From an uncultured Lachnospiraceae bacterium (GTDB lineage: Bacteria; Bacillota; Clostridia; Lachnospirales; Lachnospiraceae), in the NCBI GenBank assembly GCA_948438565.1, contig CAOJLW010000152.1:1-5694 (forward strand): a DNA stretch of 5,694 nt. The letters are read 5' to 3'. Within the stretch, counting starts at the first letter, position 1, and each line of letters begins with the position of its first letter. Positions 1 to 5,694 of the stretch are shown here, piece by piece. Under the pieces are notes generated by a model, which was not told the origin of the DNA, ran no database searches, and worked only from the letters and a program-made list of their open reading frames with translations. The position numbers were made by a program, and so were the translations under genes.

Positions 1-600
1 CCTGTCCCCAATAAACCGGCTTTTTTGCCCTAACAGTTCGTTGATCATCCCAATCCACTGATCATGCATTTCCACCTCTTCCGGAATTGGAAGCGCATAA
101 TACAGCAGCTTTCGGTCAAACGCCATACAGCATCCCATATATCTGTTTTTTAGCAAATTGTTCCAAAATCCGGGTTTTGAATCCCGGTATGCAAAAAACG
201 ACGGCATCCGTATCTTAGACAGCGTCGCGTCCATCACCTGTGCGTCATGGCAGACCAGCGTACAGCCGTCCCGTCCCAGATATGGCAAAACCGTTTCCAC
301 TTTATTGCCGGTCCAAACGTCGTCTTGATCCGCCAGAAAAATATATTGTCCCCGGCAATGCCTCAAAGCCGTATTGATGTTTTGCTTCACCCCTTTTCCG
401 GGGCCTTTGATCGCCATAATCGGAACGCGCCCGCCCTGACGCTCTCGGATAATATCCCACGTCGCGTCCGTAGATCCGTCGTCCGAAATAACAATCTCAT
501 CCCTGTCCGTAAGGTTTTTTAAAATCGATTCCAACTGTTCTCCGATATACTTTTCTCCGTTATAAGCAGCCAACGCCACCGATATTCTGATTTGATCCAT
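1..600 (-). CDS. Family 2 glycosyltransferase, N-terminal 200 residues (3' end beyond the window)
   Basis: This is a probable cytoplasmic inverting glycosyltransferase (GT-A fold, GT2) that adds a sugar from a nucleotide donor to the growing lipid-linked repeat unit. I translated it by hand: the frame is open from ATG at 600 to base 1, giving 200 codons without a stop. It begins MDQIRISVALAAYNGEKYI, the usual first strand of the fold. SDDGSTD at residues 39-45 is the nucleotide-binding motif and ADQDDVW at 90-96 carries the metal-binding DxD-type acidic cluster. RYMGCCMAF (153-161) and MHDQW (178-182) match the acceptor-side and catalytic-base region seen in rhamnosyltransferase-like GT2 proteins. 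No membrane segment is visible in this part. The ATG shares one base with the stop of the preceding gene (TAATG), and a GGGTGA ribosome site lies 6 bases upstream, so translation is probably coupled. Family is certain; donor and acceptor are unknown. The C-terminus is missing only because the window ends. Confidence 0.93.
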   Translation of the reverse strand, partial: MDQIRISVALAAYNGEKYIGEQLESILKNLTDRDEIVISDDGSTDATWDIIRERQGGRVPIMAIKGPGKGVKQNINTALRHCRGQYIFLADQDDVWTGNKVETVLPYLGRDGCTLVCHDAQVMDATLSKIRMPSFFAYRDSKPGFWNNLLKNRYMGCCMAFDRKLLYYALPIPEEVEMHDQWIGMINELLGQKSRFIGDR

Positions 601-1760
601 TATCTTTCACCCAAAAAGAGCGTTTCGTAATCCGCCGCAATCTGTTCCTGGCTATAGGCCGTCAAGACCCTCTGCCGCGCCCGTTCGCCATAGGATTCCC
701 GTTCCGGCTCCTCCATCTTCGCCGCCTGCTCCAACAACGCCGCCAGGCTCCCCGGCTCTTTGGTCCAATAGAGAGCGGCGTCCTCCCCGACCTCCCGGTT
801 AAAACCCACATCCAACAGCAGATTGACCTTGGTGCTGCCCAGCGCTTCTAACAGCGACGGGTTGGTGCCTCCCACTTCATGCCCGTGCAGATATGCGCAC
901 GCATTTTCCCGTATCTTTTTTAAAAGCTGTTCGTCATATACCGTTTGACAAAATACGATGCGGGGATCCCGTTCAAACCCCGTCGTCTCTTTTAACCTGC
1001 GGTAAAATGGATTTTCCTCCACGTTACTGACAATGGCCAGCTTCTTATTGGTCCCTGTGCGCATAAATTCCCGGAGCATAGCCTCATAGTTATTCTCCGG
1101 CACAAATCGGCCGACAATTAAAAAATATTCCTGCGGCTTTAAATCCCACTTTTGATACCATCCCAAAAGCGCGCCGTCCGTATCGGAAAGGCTGCTTTGC
1201 CTGACATCCGCGCCATAAGCGATAAAAACCGTTTGGGGATGATAGGCGCGGTAACTGTTTTGGATATACGCTTCCATATGCTTAGAATCACAAATTAAAA
1301 GATCCGCATATTTGACCATCAGCTTTTCTGAATATTTCCAATATGCCCGAATCGGGCGATTCCATTTTGCCCGGAGCCATTCATGACCGTCCGGATTGAC
1401 AAACAGACGACCGCCCCGCCTTTTTAACCTACCCTTTAAAAAACGGGTAAACGGACCGATCCGACAGGCCAGCACATAGACAATCGGATCGCGGGACGGA
1501 TGCATTTTTAAATATTTCAGGCAATAGCCAAACGCCGCCAAATCGTACCAGACTGCTTTTGCCGGACCGATTGACGGCACTTTGATTCGAAAGCAGTGGC
1601 TTCCCTGATATTCAAACTCACTGTTGCCTTCGCCCATACACGCCACATGGTAGCGGATAGACGGATCCGTTTTATGTCTGGTAAGCTGCTCTACAAACGT
1701 TTCAAACCCGCCGTATTTTGCCGGAATCCCTTTGCTCCCAATGATAAATATATCCTGCAT
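600..1760 (-). CDS. DUF1972 glycosyltransferase, Cps2T/WchF-like (probable rhamnosyltransferase)
   Basis: This 386-residue, complete glycosyltransferase has the GT-B/GT4 type of organisation. The N-terminal DUF1972 signature GSKGIPAKYGGFETFVE is at residues 8-24. NPDGHEW follows at 122-128, YADLLICDSK at 151-160, GRFVPENN at 217-224, and the C-terminal donor-binding block HGHEVGGTNPSLLEALG at 292-308, including the E-x7-E-like pair typical of retaining GT4 enzymes. These motifs closely resemble streptococcal Cps2T/WchF, which adds L-rhamnose beta-1,4 to undecaprenyl-PP-glucose as the second step of capsule repeat synthesis. The resemblance is from memory; no alignment was run. No signal peptide or membrane helix is visible, so it is likely cytoplasmic at the membrane face. 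The start is supported by an AGGGGA site 5 bases upstream. It lies 9 bases after the 559-residue glycosyltransferase and overlaps the next gene by one base. Rhamnose as donor is inference; the family assignment is firm. Confidence 0.9.
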   Translation of the reverse strand: MQDIFIIGSKGIPAKYGGFETFVEQLTRHKTDPSIRYHVACMGEGNSEFEYQGSHCFRIKVPSIGPAKAVWYDLAAFGYCLKYLKMHPSRDPIVYVLACRIGPFTRFLKGRLKRRGGRLFVNPDGHEWLRAKWNRPIRAYWKYSEKLMVKYADLLICDSKHMEAYIQNSYRAYHPQTVFIAYGADVRQSSLSDTDGALLGWYQKWDLKPQEYFLIVGRFVPENNYEAMLREFMRTGTNKKLAIVSNVEENPFYRRLKETTGFERDPRIVFCQTVYDEQLLKKIRENACAYLHGHEVGGTNPSLLEALGSTKVNLLLDVGFNREVGEDAALYWTKEPGSLAALLEQAAKMEEPERESYGERARQRVLTAYSQEQIAADYETLFLGER

Positions 1761-1765
1761 CTGTT

Positions 1766-1771
1766 TCCCCT
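1766..1771 (-). promoter_or_regulatory. Shine-Dalgarno site of the Cps2T-like gene
   Basis: On the minus strand this reads AGGGGA, 5 bases before the ATG at 1760. Its first two bases are the AG of the preceding gene's TAG stop (1772-1770), so a ribosome terminating there sits directly on the next initiation site. This fixes the start choice and suggests termination-reinitiation coupling. Confidence 0.75.
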
Positions 1772-3449
1772 ATTCTTTTAATCGCCCCTGCATGGTCATA
1801 TTACAGTTATAGCAGGGATCCGGTTTGGAAAGCTTATATCCCCATCGATCCCAAAACAGCTTCCTCTGCCGTTCCTGCAAAAAACCTGCGGCGTCTGTTT
1901 TCGGATCTGCCGGACGCCAAATTGCGGACGCTTCCGGCGTTACCACCACCTGATATCCCCGCTCCTGTAAACGGAAGCAAAAGTCGGCGTCGCGGTAATC
2001 CCCTACAAACGCCTCGTCAAACCCATCCGCCTGCAAAAAAGCGTCACGTCTAAACATAGCGCAGCCCAACGAAGCGGCGCTATAATTCTGCGGGATTACC
2101 GCATGCAAAAAATACCCTTTGTAAGCGGCAGGGATACCCCGGCTTGCATGAGCCAGGCCGCCCTCCGTATCATAAATCATGCCGCAGGAAGCCACACGCT
2201 TGTTTTGATAAAGCAGCTTTGCCGCGACAACGCCCGTTTTTGGATGCTGACAGCTTCCCAGCAGCGTTTCCGCCAGACCTTCCGGCCTGACGCGCACGCC
2301 CTTGCGGATATATAATATATAATCACCAATACACTGTGTTTCTACTCCGTTTTGGAACGAATCCGCCAACAAATAATGGATCGTAAGCCGATACCCTCTG
2401 CCTTCATACGACTGCTGCTTATAATATTCCCGCAGCCGCGCCAGCTGCTCCTGTTCTTCGGCTACCACAGTCAGCGCATAGTCGCCCAAAAGCCGGTATG
2501 TCACCCGATATACGCCGAGGTTTGGCGTCACGCGCACATCCCCGGGTTCCCGCCTCCGTTTTAGGTGATTTGCAATAGCGCGGCAGCCATTGTCAAACGC
2601 ATAGGCTTTATCCGTGCTGTTTCCAGCCGTAGAGCCTTCATGAATCCGCCAATGGTAGAGGATTTTGGGCACATGACCGACATACGCGCCCGCATCGACG
2701 CAGCGCAATACAAAATCATAATCCTGCGCGCCGTCAAATTCCTTATCCAGTCCCCCGGCCCGCTCCAAAAGCTCCCTGGCAAACAGGAGAAAATGACAAA
2801 AATAATTATTGTGCCGTAAAAATTCCGGATTATAGTCCGGCTTAAAATGCGGCCTGCTGTGTACGCTGCCGTCCGCATTAATTTTATCTTCATCCGAATA
2901 CAGCAGAACACGATTCCGTTTGCTGTCCGCCACCTTCTCGTTAATAAATTTCACCATCTCATATAACGCGTTATGCGCCAAAACGTCGTCATGATCCATC
3001 AGGGCAATATATTCCCCTCTGGCCATTTGAAAACCGCTGTTAGTGTTCTCTGAAATGCCGCCGTTTTCGGACAGCCTCTGATAACGGATCCGCGCGTCTG
3101 TTTTCGCATAGAAAGCCGCCGTCCGCTCCACCTGCTCCGTTCTGCTGCCGTCCGCAAGACAAAGCTCCCAATTGGTATAGCTCTGCGCCTGTACGGATTC
3201 CACAAGCGCGCAAAGGTACTGCTTGGACGTCTCATAGGCAGGCACGACGATACTGACCAACGGCTCATAGGGAAACGTCTCGTCTCTTTGCTTCGAAAGC
3301 TCCCCGTCTGTTGGAAGAAACCGCCTGTAACACTTGGTATACGCCAGCATCGGCGATTGTTTCCGTTCTAATATTTTATACATCAGTCCCCGCAGGCCAT
3401 AGCGTTTTAACAGACCTGCGGCATAACGGTATTGGTATCTGATATTCAT
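1770..3449 (-). CDS. Large family 2 glycosyltransferase with a degenerate second GT-A domain
   Basis: This 559-residue protein is a probable cytoplasmic GT2 enzyme extending the lipid-linked polysaccharide. A 60-residue N-terminal leader (rich in R, Y and K, no signal peptide) precedes the first GT-A domain. That domain has VSIVVPAYE at residues 65-73, LADGS at 98-102, the metal-binding MDHDD at 151-155, YSDEDK at 184-189, and the late-domain block GAQDYDFVLR (240-249) plus YHWRIHEGSTA (265-275). This tandem arrangement is known in large GT2 proteins of O-antigen and rhamnan loci. The second domain (about 320-540) keeps the end of the fold (RDADFCFRLQERGYQ, 486-500) but lacks a clear DxD; IRKGV stands where it is expected (381-385). 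The C-terminus has a CYNC motif (546-549). The gene starts 6 bases after the sugar transferase, with only a weak ribosome site (GGAATAGAG spanning that gene's stop). It ends in TAG. Donor and acceptor cannot be deduced. Confidence 0.92.
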   Translation of the reverse strand: MNIRYQYRYAAGLLKRYGLRGLMYKILERKQSPMLAYTKCYRRFLPTDGELSKQRDETFPYEPLVSIVVPAYETSKQYLCALVESVQAQSYTNWELCLADGSRTEQVERTAAFYAKTDARIRYQRLSENGGISENTNSGFQMARGEYIALMDHDDVLAHNALYEMVKFINEKVADSKRNRVLLYSDEDKINADGSVHSRPHFKPDYNPEFLRHNNYFCHFLLFARELLERAGGLDKEFDGAQDYDFVLRCVDAGAYVGHVPKILYHWRIHEGSTAGNSTDKAYAFDNGCRAIANHLKRRREPGDVRVTPNLGVYRVTYRLLGDYALTVVAEEQEQLARLREYYKQQSYEGRGYRLTIHYLLADSFQNGVETQCIGDYILYIRKGVRVRPEGLAETLLGSCQHPKTGVVAAKLLYQNKRVASCGMIYDTEGGLAHASRGIPAAYKGYFLHAVIPQNYSAASLGCAMFRRDAFLQADGFDEAFVGDYRDADFCFRLQERGYQVVVTPEASAIWRPADPKTDAAGFLQERQRKLFWDRWGYKLSKPDPCYNCNMTMQGRLKE

Positions 3450-3455
3450 CGCGCT

Positions 3456-4574
3456 CTATTCCGAACCCTTTCCCGAAATCACCACTTGCAGCGTCTTAAC
3501 CAAGATTTTAAAATCCAATCCAAGACTCCATTGTGAAATATAGTGGGTATCCAAAGCCACCACTTCTTCAAAATCTTTGATGTCGCTGCGTCCGCTGACC
3601 TGCCACATACCGGTAATCCCGGGCTTGATGCCGAGTCGGGCCTTGTGGTGAATCTGATATTTTTCAAATTCTTCTACGGTCGGCGGCCGGGTTCCAACCA
3701 AACTCATATCTCCCTTTAATACATTGAAAAACTGCGGCAGCTCATCGATGGAATATTTACGCATAAATTTCCCAACCGGAAAGATCCTGGGATCATCCGT
3801 CATCTTAAACATCAATCCTGACATTTCATTTTGATCCATCAAATCCGCTTTCTGTTCCTCTGCATTCACATTCATCGAACGAAATTTGTGTATTTTAAAT
3901 TTCCTGCCGTTTTTACCGACGCGCACCTGAGAAAAAAAGACCGGGCCGGGCGACTGTTTTTTGATGGCCGGAGCAAAAATCAAAAATGCCACGCCACAGG
4001 CCAAAAGTCCTATCACACTCCCTGCAATATCCGTCAAGCGCTTGGCAAACAGCTGCCTGGGCGAAGCAATTTTCATGCTGGACGAAAGCACCAGATAATT
4101 TCCGTATTTTTCCACAACCTTATTGGGCGCGAGCGCATTCATATGAACCAGGTTAATATGCACGGTAATCCCCATACCTAACAGCTCGTTGGCCAGAGCC
4201 TGGGAGCTTTCCCTGGTATTGCCGTTAATAAACACTTCGTCCACCACATTGGCGCGGAGATAGTCGTAACAGTCGTCCGCATTGGCCACCACCGGAACGC
4301 CGCAGATTTTCACTCCTTTTAAATTCTGATCGACAATCACGACGCCGGAAACCATAAAATCCCGATAGGGCAGATGCGAAAACTCCATTAAAGCCTCTTT
4401 CGCATATTTCGCCGACGTTACCAATACCATCATAGACAGGTTCTTTTCCTTTTTCATCCGGCTGCGAATCACCAGCTTTAAAGAAAGCCTGCCCAAATAT
4501 ATAAACACCATGGAAATCAGCCAATAGGCAAAAATAACCTTTCGGGAATAGATCTCCGTCTGCTTGGTCGCCAC
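3456..4574 (-). CDS. C-terminal catalytic fragment of the interrupted sugar transferase
   Basis: This part is 372 codons from a possible GTG at 4574, which lies three codons after the TGA and has no good ribosome site. Positions here count from that GTG. It contains one membrane segment (13-36), a Rossmann-like region (about 47-145), a second hydrophobic segment (182-204) and the complete bacterial sugar transferase domain. Family motifs are all present: KKQSPGPVFFSQVRVG (205-220), KFRSM (230-234), DELPQFFNVLKGDMSLVGTRP split across 277-297 with the catalytic D-E pair at its start, and PGITGMWQVSGRSD (318-331). The short monotopic members of this family work with only the last hydrophobic segment plus this domain. 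A restarted or independently translated fragment could therefore retain activity; that is inference, and the missing ribosome site argues against efficient restart. Confidence 0.6.
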   Translation of the reverse strand: MATKQTEIYSRKVIFAYWLISMVFIYLGRLSLKLVIRSRMKKEKNLSMMVLVTSAKYAKEALMEFSHLPYRDFMVSGVVIVDQNLKGVKICGVPVVANADDCYDYLRANVVDEVFINGNTRESSQALANELLGMGITVHINLVHMNALAPNKVVEKYGNYLVLSSSMKIASPRQLFAKRLTDIAGSVIGLLACGVAFLIFAPAIKKQSPGPVFFSQVRVGKNGRKFKIHKFRSMNVNAEEQKADLMDQNEMSGLMFKMTDDPRIFPVGKFMRKYSIDELPQFFNVLKGDMSLVGTRPPTVEEFEKYQIHHKARLGIKPGITGMWQVSGRSDIKDFEEVVALDTHYISQWSLGLDFKILVKTLQVVISGKGSE

Positions 4575-4583
4575 TTCATACGC

Positions 4584-4586
4584 TCA
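4584..4586 (-). other. In-frame TGA nonsense codon
   Basis: On the minus strand the codons around this site are GGC GTC TGA GCG TAT GAA GTG. The TGA falls inside the third predicted membrane helix of the sugar transferase. TTA (Leu), TCA (Ser), GGA (Gly), CGA (Arg) and TGG (Trp) are each one substitution away; Leu, Gly or Trp would suit the helix best. All 23 tryptophans I counted in the window's genes are TGG, which argues against general reading of TGA as Trp. The complete reading frames here end in TAA or TAG. Confidence 0.9.
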
Positions 4587-4865
4587 GACGCCGGCAAAAA
4601 TAATCGTGCAAAACGTAATACAGGCATTGGCCTCCTGAAAATTCCCCCTCCGCAAGATCCCGGTATAAGGCTCAAAAAAGAAAACCACGCAAATATCAAT
4701 TAACACCAGGATCACGGCCAGCCGCTCATACGGTTCGTTTGCATAGGGAATATGCCAGCCCAAACGCAAAATATAAGCAATGATAAATGCAAGCTGAAGG
4801 CATACGATATCCGTTATTGTAAAATCCAAATGCTTTAACCAGCTTTTCTTCTCCCGTTTGTACAT
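4584..4865 (-). CDS. N-terminal membrane fragment of the interrupted sugar transferase
   Basis: This reading frame of 93 codons starts MYKREKKSWLKHLDF and ends at the internal TGA. It holds a basic cytoplasmic leader, two full hydrophobic helices (about 15-37 and 48-67, the second ending VVFFFEPY) and the first half of a third (from about 81). If translated alone it would be a small membrane stub without any catalytic residue, and probably unstable. The sequence is not decayed: the start, ribosome site and helices look normal for the family, which suggests the interruption is recent. It is listed separately because automated callers may report it as its own gene; I regard it as part of the gene at 3456-4865. 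Confidence 0.6.
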   Translation of the reverse strand: MYKREKKSWLKHLDFTITDIVCLQLAFIIAYILRLGWHIPYANEPYERLAVILVLIDICVVFFFEPYTGILRRGNFQEANACITFCTIIFAGV

Positions 4866-4873
4866 AAGCGCTT

Positions 4874-4879
4874 ACCTCT
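4874..4879 (-). promoter_or_regulatory. Shine-Dalgarno site of the sugar transferase gene
   Basis: On the minus strand this reads AGAGGT, 9 bases before the ATG at 4865, and its first two bases belong to the TAG stop of the zinc-ribbon gene. It supports the chosen start and shows that initiation signals of the interrupted gene are still intact. Confidence 0.7.
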
Positions 4880-5075
4880 ATTTATGTTTATCACTATGCA
4901 TATAGAGCCAGGTTTTGGCATAGTCCATCCGTTCTTCTTCTGACATATGCCCCGCTTTTTCATAGGGCAGCTTTGTCAGCGCCATATTGGGTTCCCCACA
5001 TTTAAAGCATTCCACAGTTTTTCTTCTCGAAACTACCCGAATCCAGCCGCAGCTCGGGCAAATATATACTTTCAT
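4878..5075 (-). CDS. Small zinc-ribbon protein in a glycosyltransferase operon
   Basis: This is a 65-residue, complete small protein of unknown function. It has two CxxC knuckles, CPSCGW at residues 6-11 and CFKCG at 23-27, with 13 residues between the pairs. This is a classic arrangement for binding one zinc ion, or iron as in rubredoxin, whose first knuckle looks similar. The tail (about 44-60, MSEEERMDYAKTWLYM) is predicted to be an amphipathic helix with acidic and aromatic residues. There is no signal peptide or membrane helix, so it is cytoplasmic. It starts 7 bases after the upstream glycosyltransferase and ends 12 bases before the sugar transferase, so it is co-translated with them. 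It could be a regulator, a metal-dependent adaptor or a partner of either flanking membrane enzyme; automated labels such as RNA polymerase subunit M-like or rubredoxin-like would rest on the knuckles alone. It is a real gene on the evidence of its ribosome site, motif and spacing; function is not assigned. Confidence 0.85.
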   Translation of the reverse strand: MKVYICPSCGWIRVVSRRKTVECFKCGEPNMALTKLPYEKAGHMSEEERMDYAKTWLYMHSDKHK

Positions 5076-5082
5076 TGCGTCT

Positions 5083-5694
5083 TTAGTCCCCTAACAATTC
5101 ATCTCTGTGTATCCGGATCGTCTGTAACGCCATCTCAAAATCCTGACGGTTTTTCTGCCCCATCGTCTTTAATATCAATCCGGAAAAAAACGCCTGCATA
5201 GCCGCCAACATCGCAAAACCGCATACAATTAAAGTCGGAAAATGCGGCACCAGGCCGGTTTTCGTATAATCCACAATAATCGGAATCATAAAAATAATCG
5301 ATAAAACAGCTAACAACGCGGATAACAGTCCGAAAAACTTCATCGGCTTATACGTCTGGTACATCCGGGCAATGGTTCTTAACACGCGGATGCCGTCCGA
5401 AAACGTATTGAGCTTGGATTCGCTCCCCTCCGGGCGATCGCGGTATTCAATCACCACATTTTCCACCTGCATATTTTTATCCGCCGCATGGATGCTCATC
5501 TCAGTCTCAATTTCAAACCCTTTGGACAATACCGGAAACGATTTGACAAAGAGATAGCTGAATGCCCGGTAGCCTGTCATCATGTCTTTAATATCCGCCT
5601 CAAACAGCACATTAATAGACTTTCGTACCAGCGAATTGCCGAAATTGTGGAACGCCCGCTTATTTTCAGTAAAATATGTGGAAGAAAGCCGGTC
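5083..5694 (-). CDS. DPM1/GtrB-like family 2 glycosyltransferase, C-terminal 203 residues (5' end beyond the window)
   Basis: This is a membrane-anchored GT2 enzyme that probably transfers a sugar from a nucleotide donor to polyprenyl monophosphate, making a donor for later steps outside the cytoplasm. The frame is open to the window edge: residues DRLSSTYF come first and continue without a stop, so a GTG at 5610 is internal and not the start. The visible part has HNFGNSLVRK (16-25), MTGYRAFS (39-46), the conserved acidic stretch GFEIETEMSIHA (59-70) and YRDRPEGSESKLNT (84-97). Two membrane helices follow, about residues 118-141 and 152-175, joined by a short loop with TGLVPHFP. The tail SGLILKTMGQKNRQDFEM is typical of this subgroup. 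The missing N-terminus should hold the nucleotide-binding and DxD motifs. It ends in TAA, 7 bases before the zinc-ribbon gene. The subfamily is clear; the sugar (glucose, mannose or other) is not. Confidence 0.92.
   Translation of the reverse strand, partial: DRLSSTYFTENKRAFHNFGNSLVRKSINVLFEADIKDMMTGYRAFSYLFVKSFPVLSKGFEIETEMSIHAADKNMQVENVVIEYRDRPEGSESKLNTFSDGIRVLRTIARMYQTYKPMKFFGLLSALLAVLSIIFMIPIIVDYTKTGLVPHFPTLIVCGFAMLAAMQAFFSGLILKTMGQKNRQDFEMALQTIRIHRDELLGD
5087..5092 (-). promoter_or_regulatory. Shine-Dalgarno site of the zinc-ribbon gene
   Basis: On the minus strand this reads AGGGGA and lies within the last codons of the upstream glycosyltransferase, 11 bases before the ATG at 5075. The spacing is a little long, but no better site or alternative start exists, and it supports the small gene being translated. 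Confidence 0.6.

Larger units (their letters stand above)
3456..4865 (-). pseudogene. Polyprenyl-phosphate sugar-1-phosphate transferase (WchA/CpsE/WbaP type) interrupted by an in-frame TGA
   Basis: The intact protein would transfer a sugar-1-phosphate from a UDP-sugar to undecaprenyl phosphate, the membrane step that starts each repeat unit. Read through, the gene has 469 codons before its TAG, the usual length for the family. The layout is also normal: four N-terminal membrane segments (about 15-37, 48-67, 81-98 and 110-133), a Rossmann-like central region (144-242), a fifth membrane segment (279-301) and the catalytic domain to the end. The only defect is codon 94, TGA at 4586-4584. The frame is the same on both sides and the family pattern resumes at once, so no indel is involved. 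The ATG at 4865 has an AGAGGT site and follows the zinc-ribbon gene by 12 bases. The gene may be inactive, restarted downstream, read through, or intact with a base error in the data. Glucose-1-phosphate as substrate is inferred from the Cps2T-like neighbour only. Confidence 0.85.

Noticed and set aside
247..522. 91-codon plus-strand frame near the left edge
   Set aside because: It is antisense to the GT2 gene at 600-1, whose SDDGSTD and DQDD motifs show which strand is coding.
2308..2324. AT-rich TATAATATATAAT stretch resembling a -10 promoter element
   Set aside because: It encodes the GDYILYIRK segment of the glycosyltransferase, no matching -35 element or downstream gene on that strand is evident, and chance explains it.
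2561..2911. 116-codon minus-strand frame inside the 559-residue glycosyltransferase
   Set aside because: It is a shifted-frame shadow of the GT2 domain, whose motifs are in the other frame.
3831..4181. 116-codon open frame on the plus strand
   Set aside because: It lies antisense inside the sugar transferase, whose conserved motifs explain the DNA; the peptide has no recognisable family pattern and no ribosome site context.
4584..4586. TGA read as selenocysteine
   Set aside because: The site is in a predicted membrane helix far from the catalytic motifs, I see no convincing stem-loop just downstream, and no member of this family is known to me to use selenocysteine.
4584..4586. General reassignment of TGA to Trp or Gly in this genome
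   Set aside because: The complete gene ends are TAA or TAG, which would fit, but five is too few to weigh. All 23 Trp codons I counted are TGG and no other gene has an internal TGA, so reassignment would leave one use in over 1,800 codons.
5083..5610. Complete 175-residue protein starting with GTG at 5610
   Set aside because: The frame stays open upstream to the window edge with conserved GT2 sequence (RLSSTYF, HNFGNSL), so the GTG is an internal Val codon of a truncated gene.

Overview
The window is a compact piece of a surface-polysaccharide (capsule, exopolysaccharide or cell-wall glycan) assembly operon. All six genes lie on the minus strand, so transcription runs from right to left. Intergenic gaps are 6 to 12 bases, and the last junction overlaps by one base. 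No stretch above about 12 bases is non-coding. I see no promoter, terminator, RNA gene, CRISPR array, insertion sequence or attachment site. The protein families, the good Shine-Dalgarno sites and the roughly 50% GC content point to a Firmicute. A Clostridia/Lachnospiraceae gut-type genome is the best guess, from family resemblance recalled from memory and not from a search.

Layout in transcription order: (1) 5694-5083, the C-terminal 203 residues of a DPM1/GtrB-like family 2 glycosyltransferase with two C-terminal membrane helices, cut by the right edge. (2) 5075-4878, a 65-residue zinc-ribbon protein with two CxxC knuckles. (3) 4865-3456, a polyprenyl-phosphate sugar-1-phosphate transferase (WchA/CpsE/WbaP type) interrupted by an in-frame TGA at 4586-4584, within its third predicted membrane helix. 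(4) 3449-1770, a 559-residue family 2 glycosyltransferase with one complete GT-A domain and a second, degenerate one. (5) 1760-600, a DUF1972 glycosyltransferase very like the streptococcal rhamnosyltransferase Cps2T/WchF. (6) 600-1, the first 200 residues of another family 2 glycosyltransferase, cut by the left edge.

Put together, the membrane phosphotransferase would load the first sugar phosphate onto undecaprenyl phosphate. The Cps2T-like enzyme would probably add the second sugar, and the two other soluble family 2 enzymes would extend the repeat unit. The DPM1/GtrB-like enzyme more likely makes a polyprenyl-monophosphate sugar for side-chain decoration. No flippase (Wzx), polymerase (Wzy), chain-length regulator or nucleotide-sugar gene is inside the window, so the locus continues on at least one side.

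The main anomaly is the nonsense codon in the initiating transferase. The frame and protein similarity continue cleanly on both sides, so it is a point nonsense change (true mutation, population variant or sequencing error) and not decay by indels. Secondary points of interest are the zinc-ribbon protein embedded among glycosyltransferases, and the degenerate second domain and CxxC tail of the 559-residue enzyme. I did not find convincing evidence of a wholly new system.
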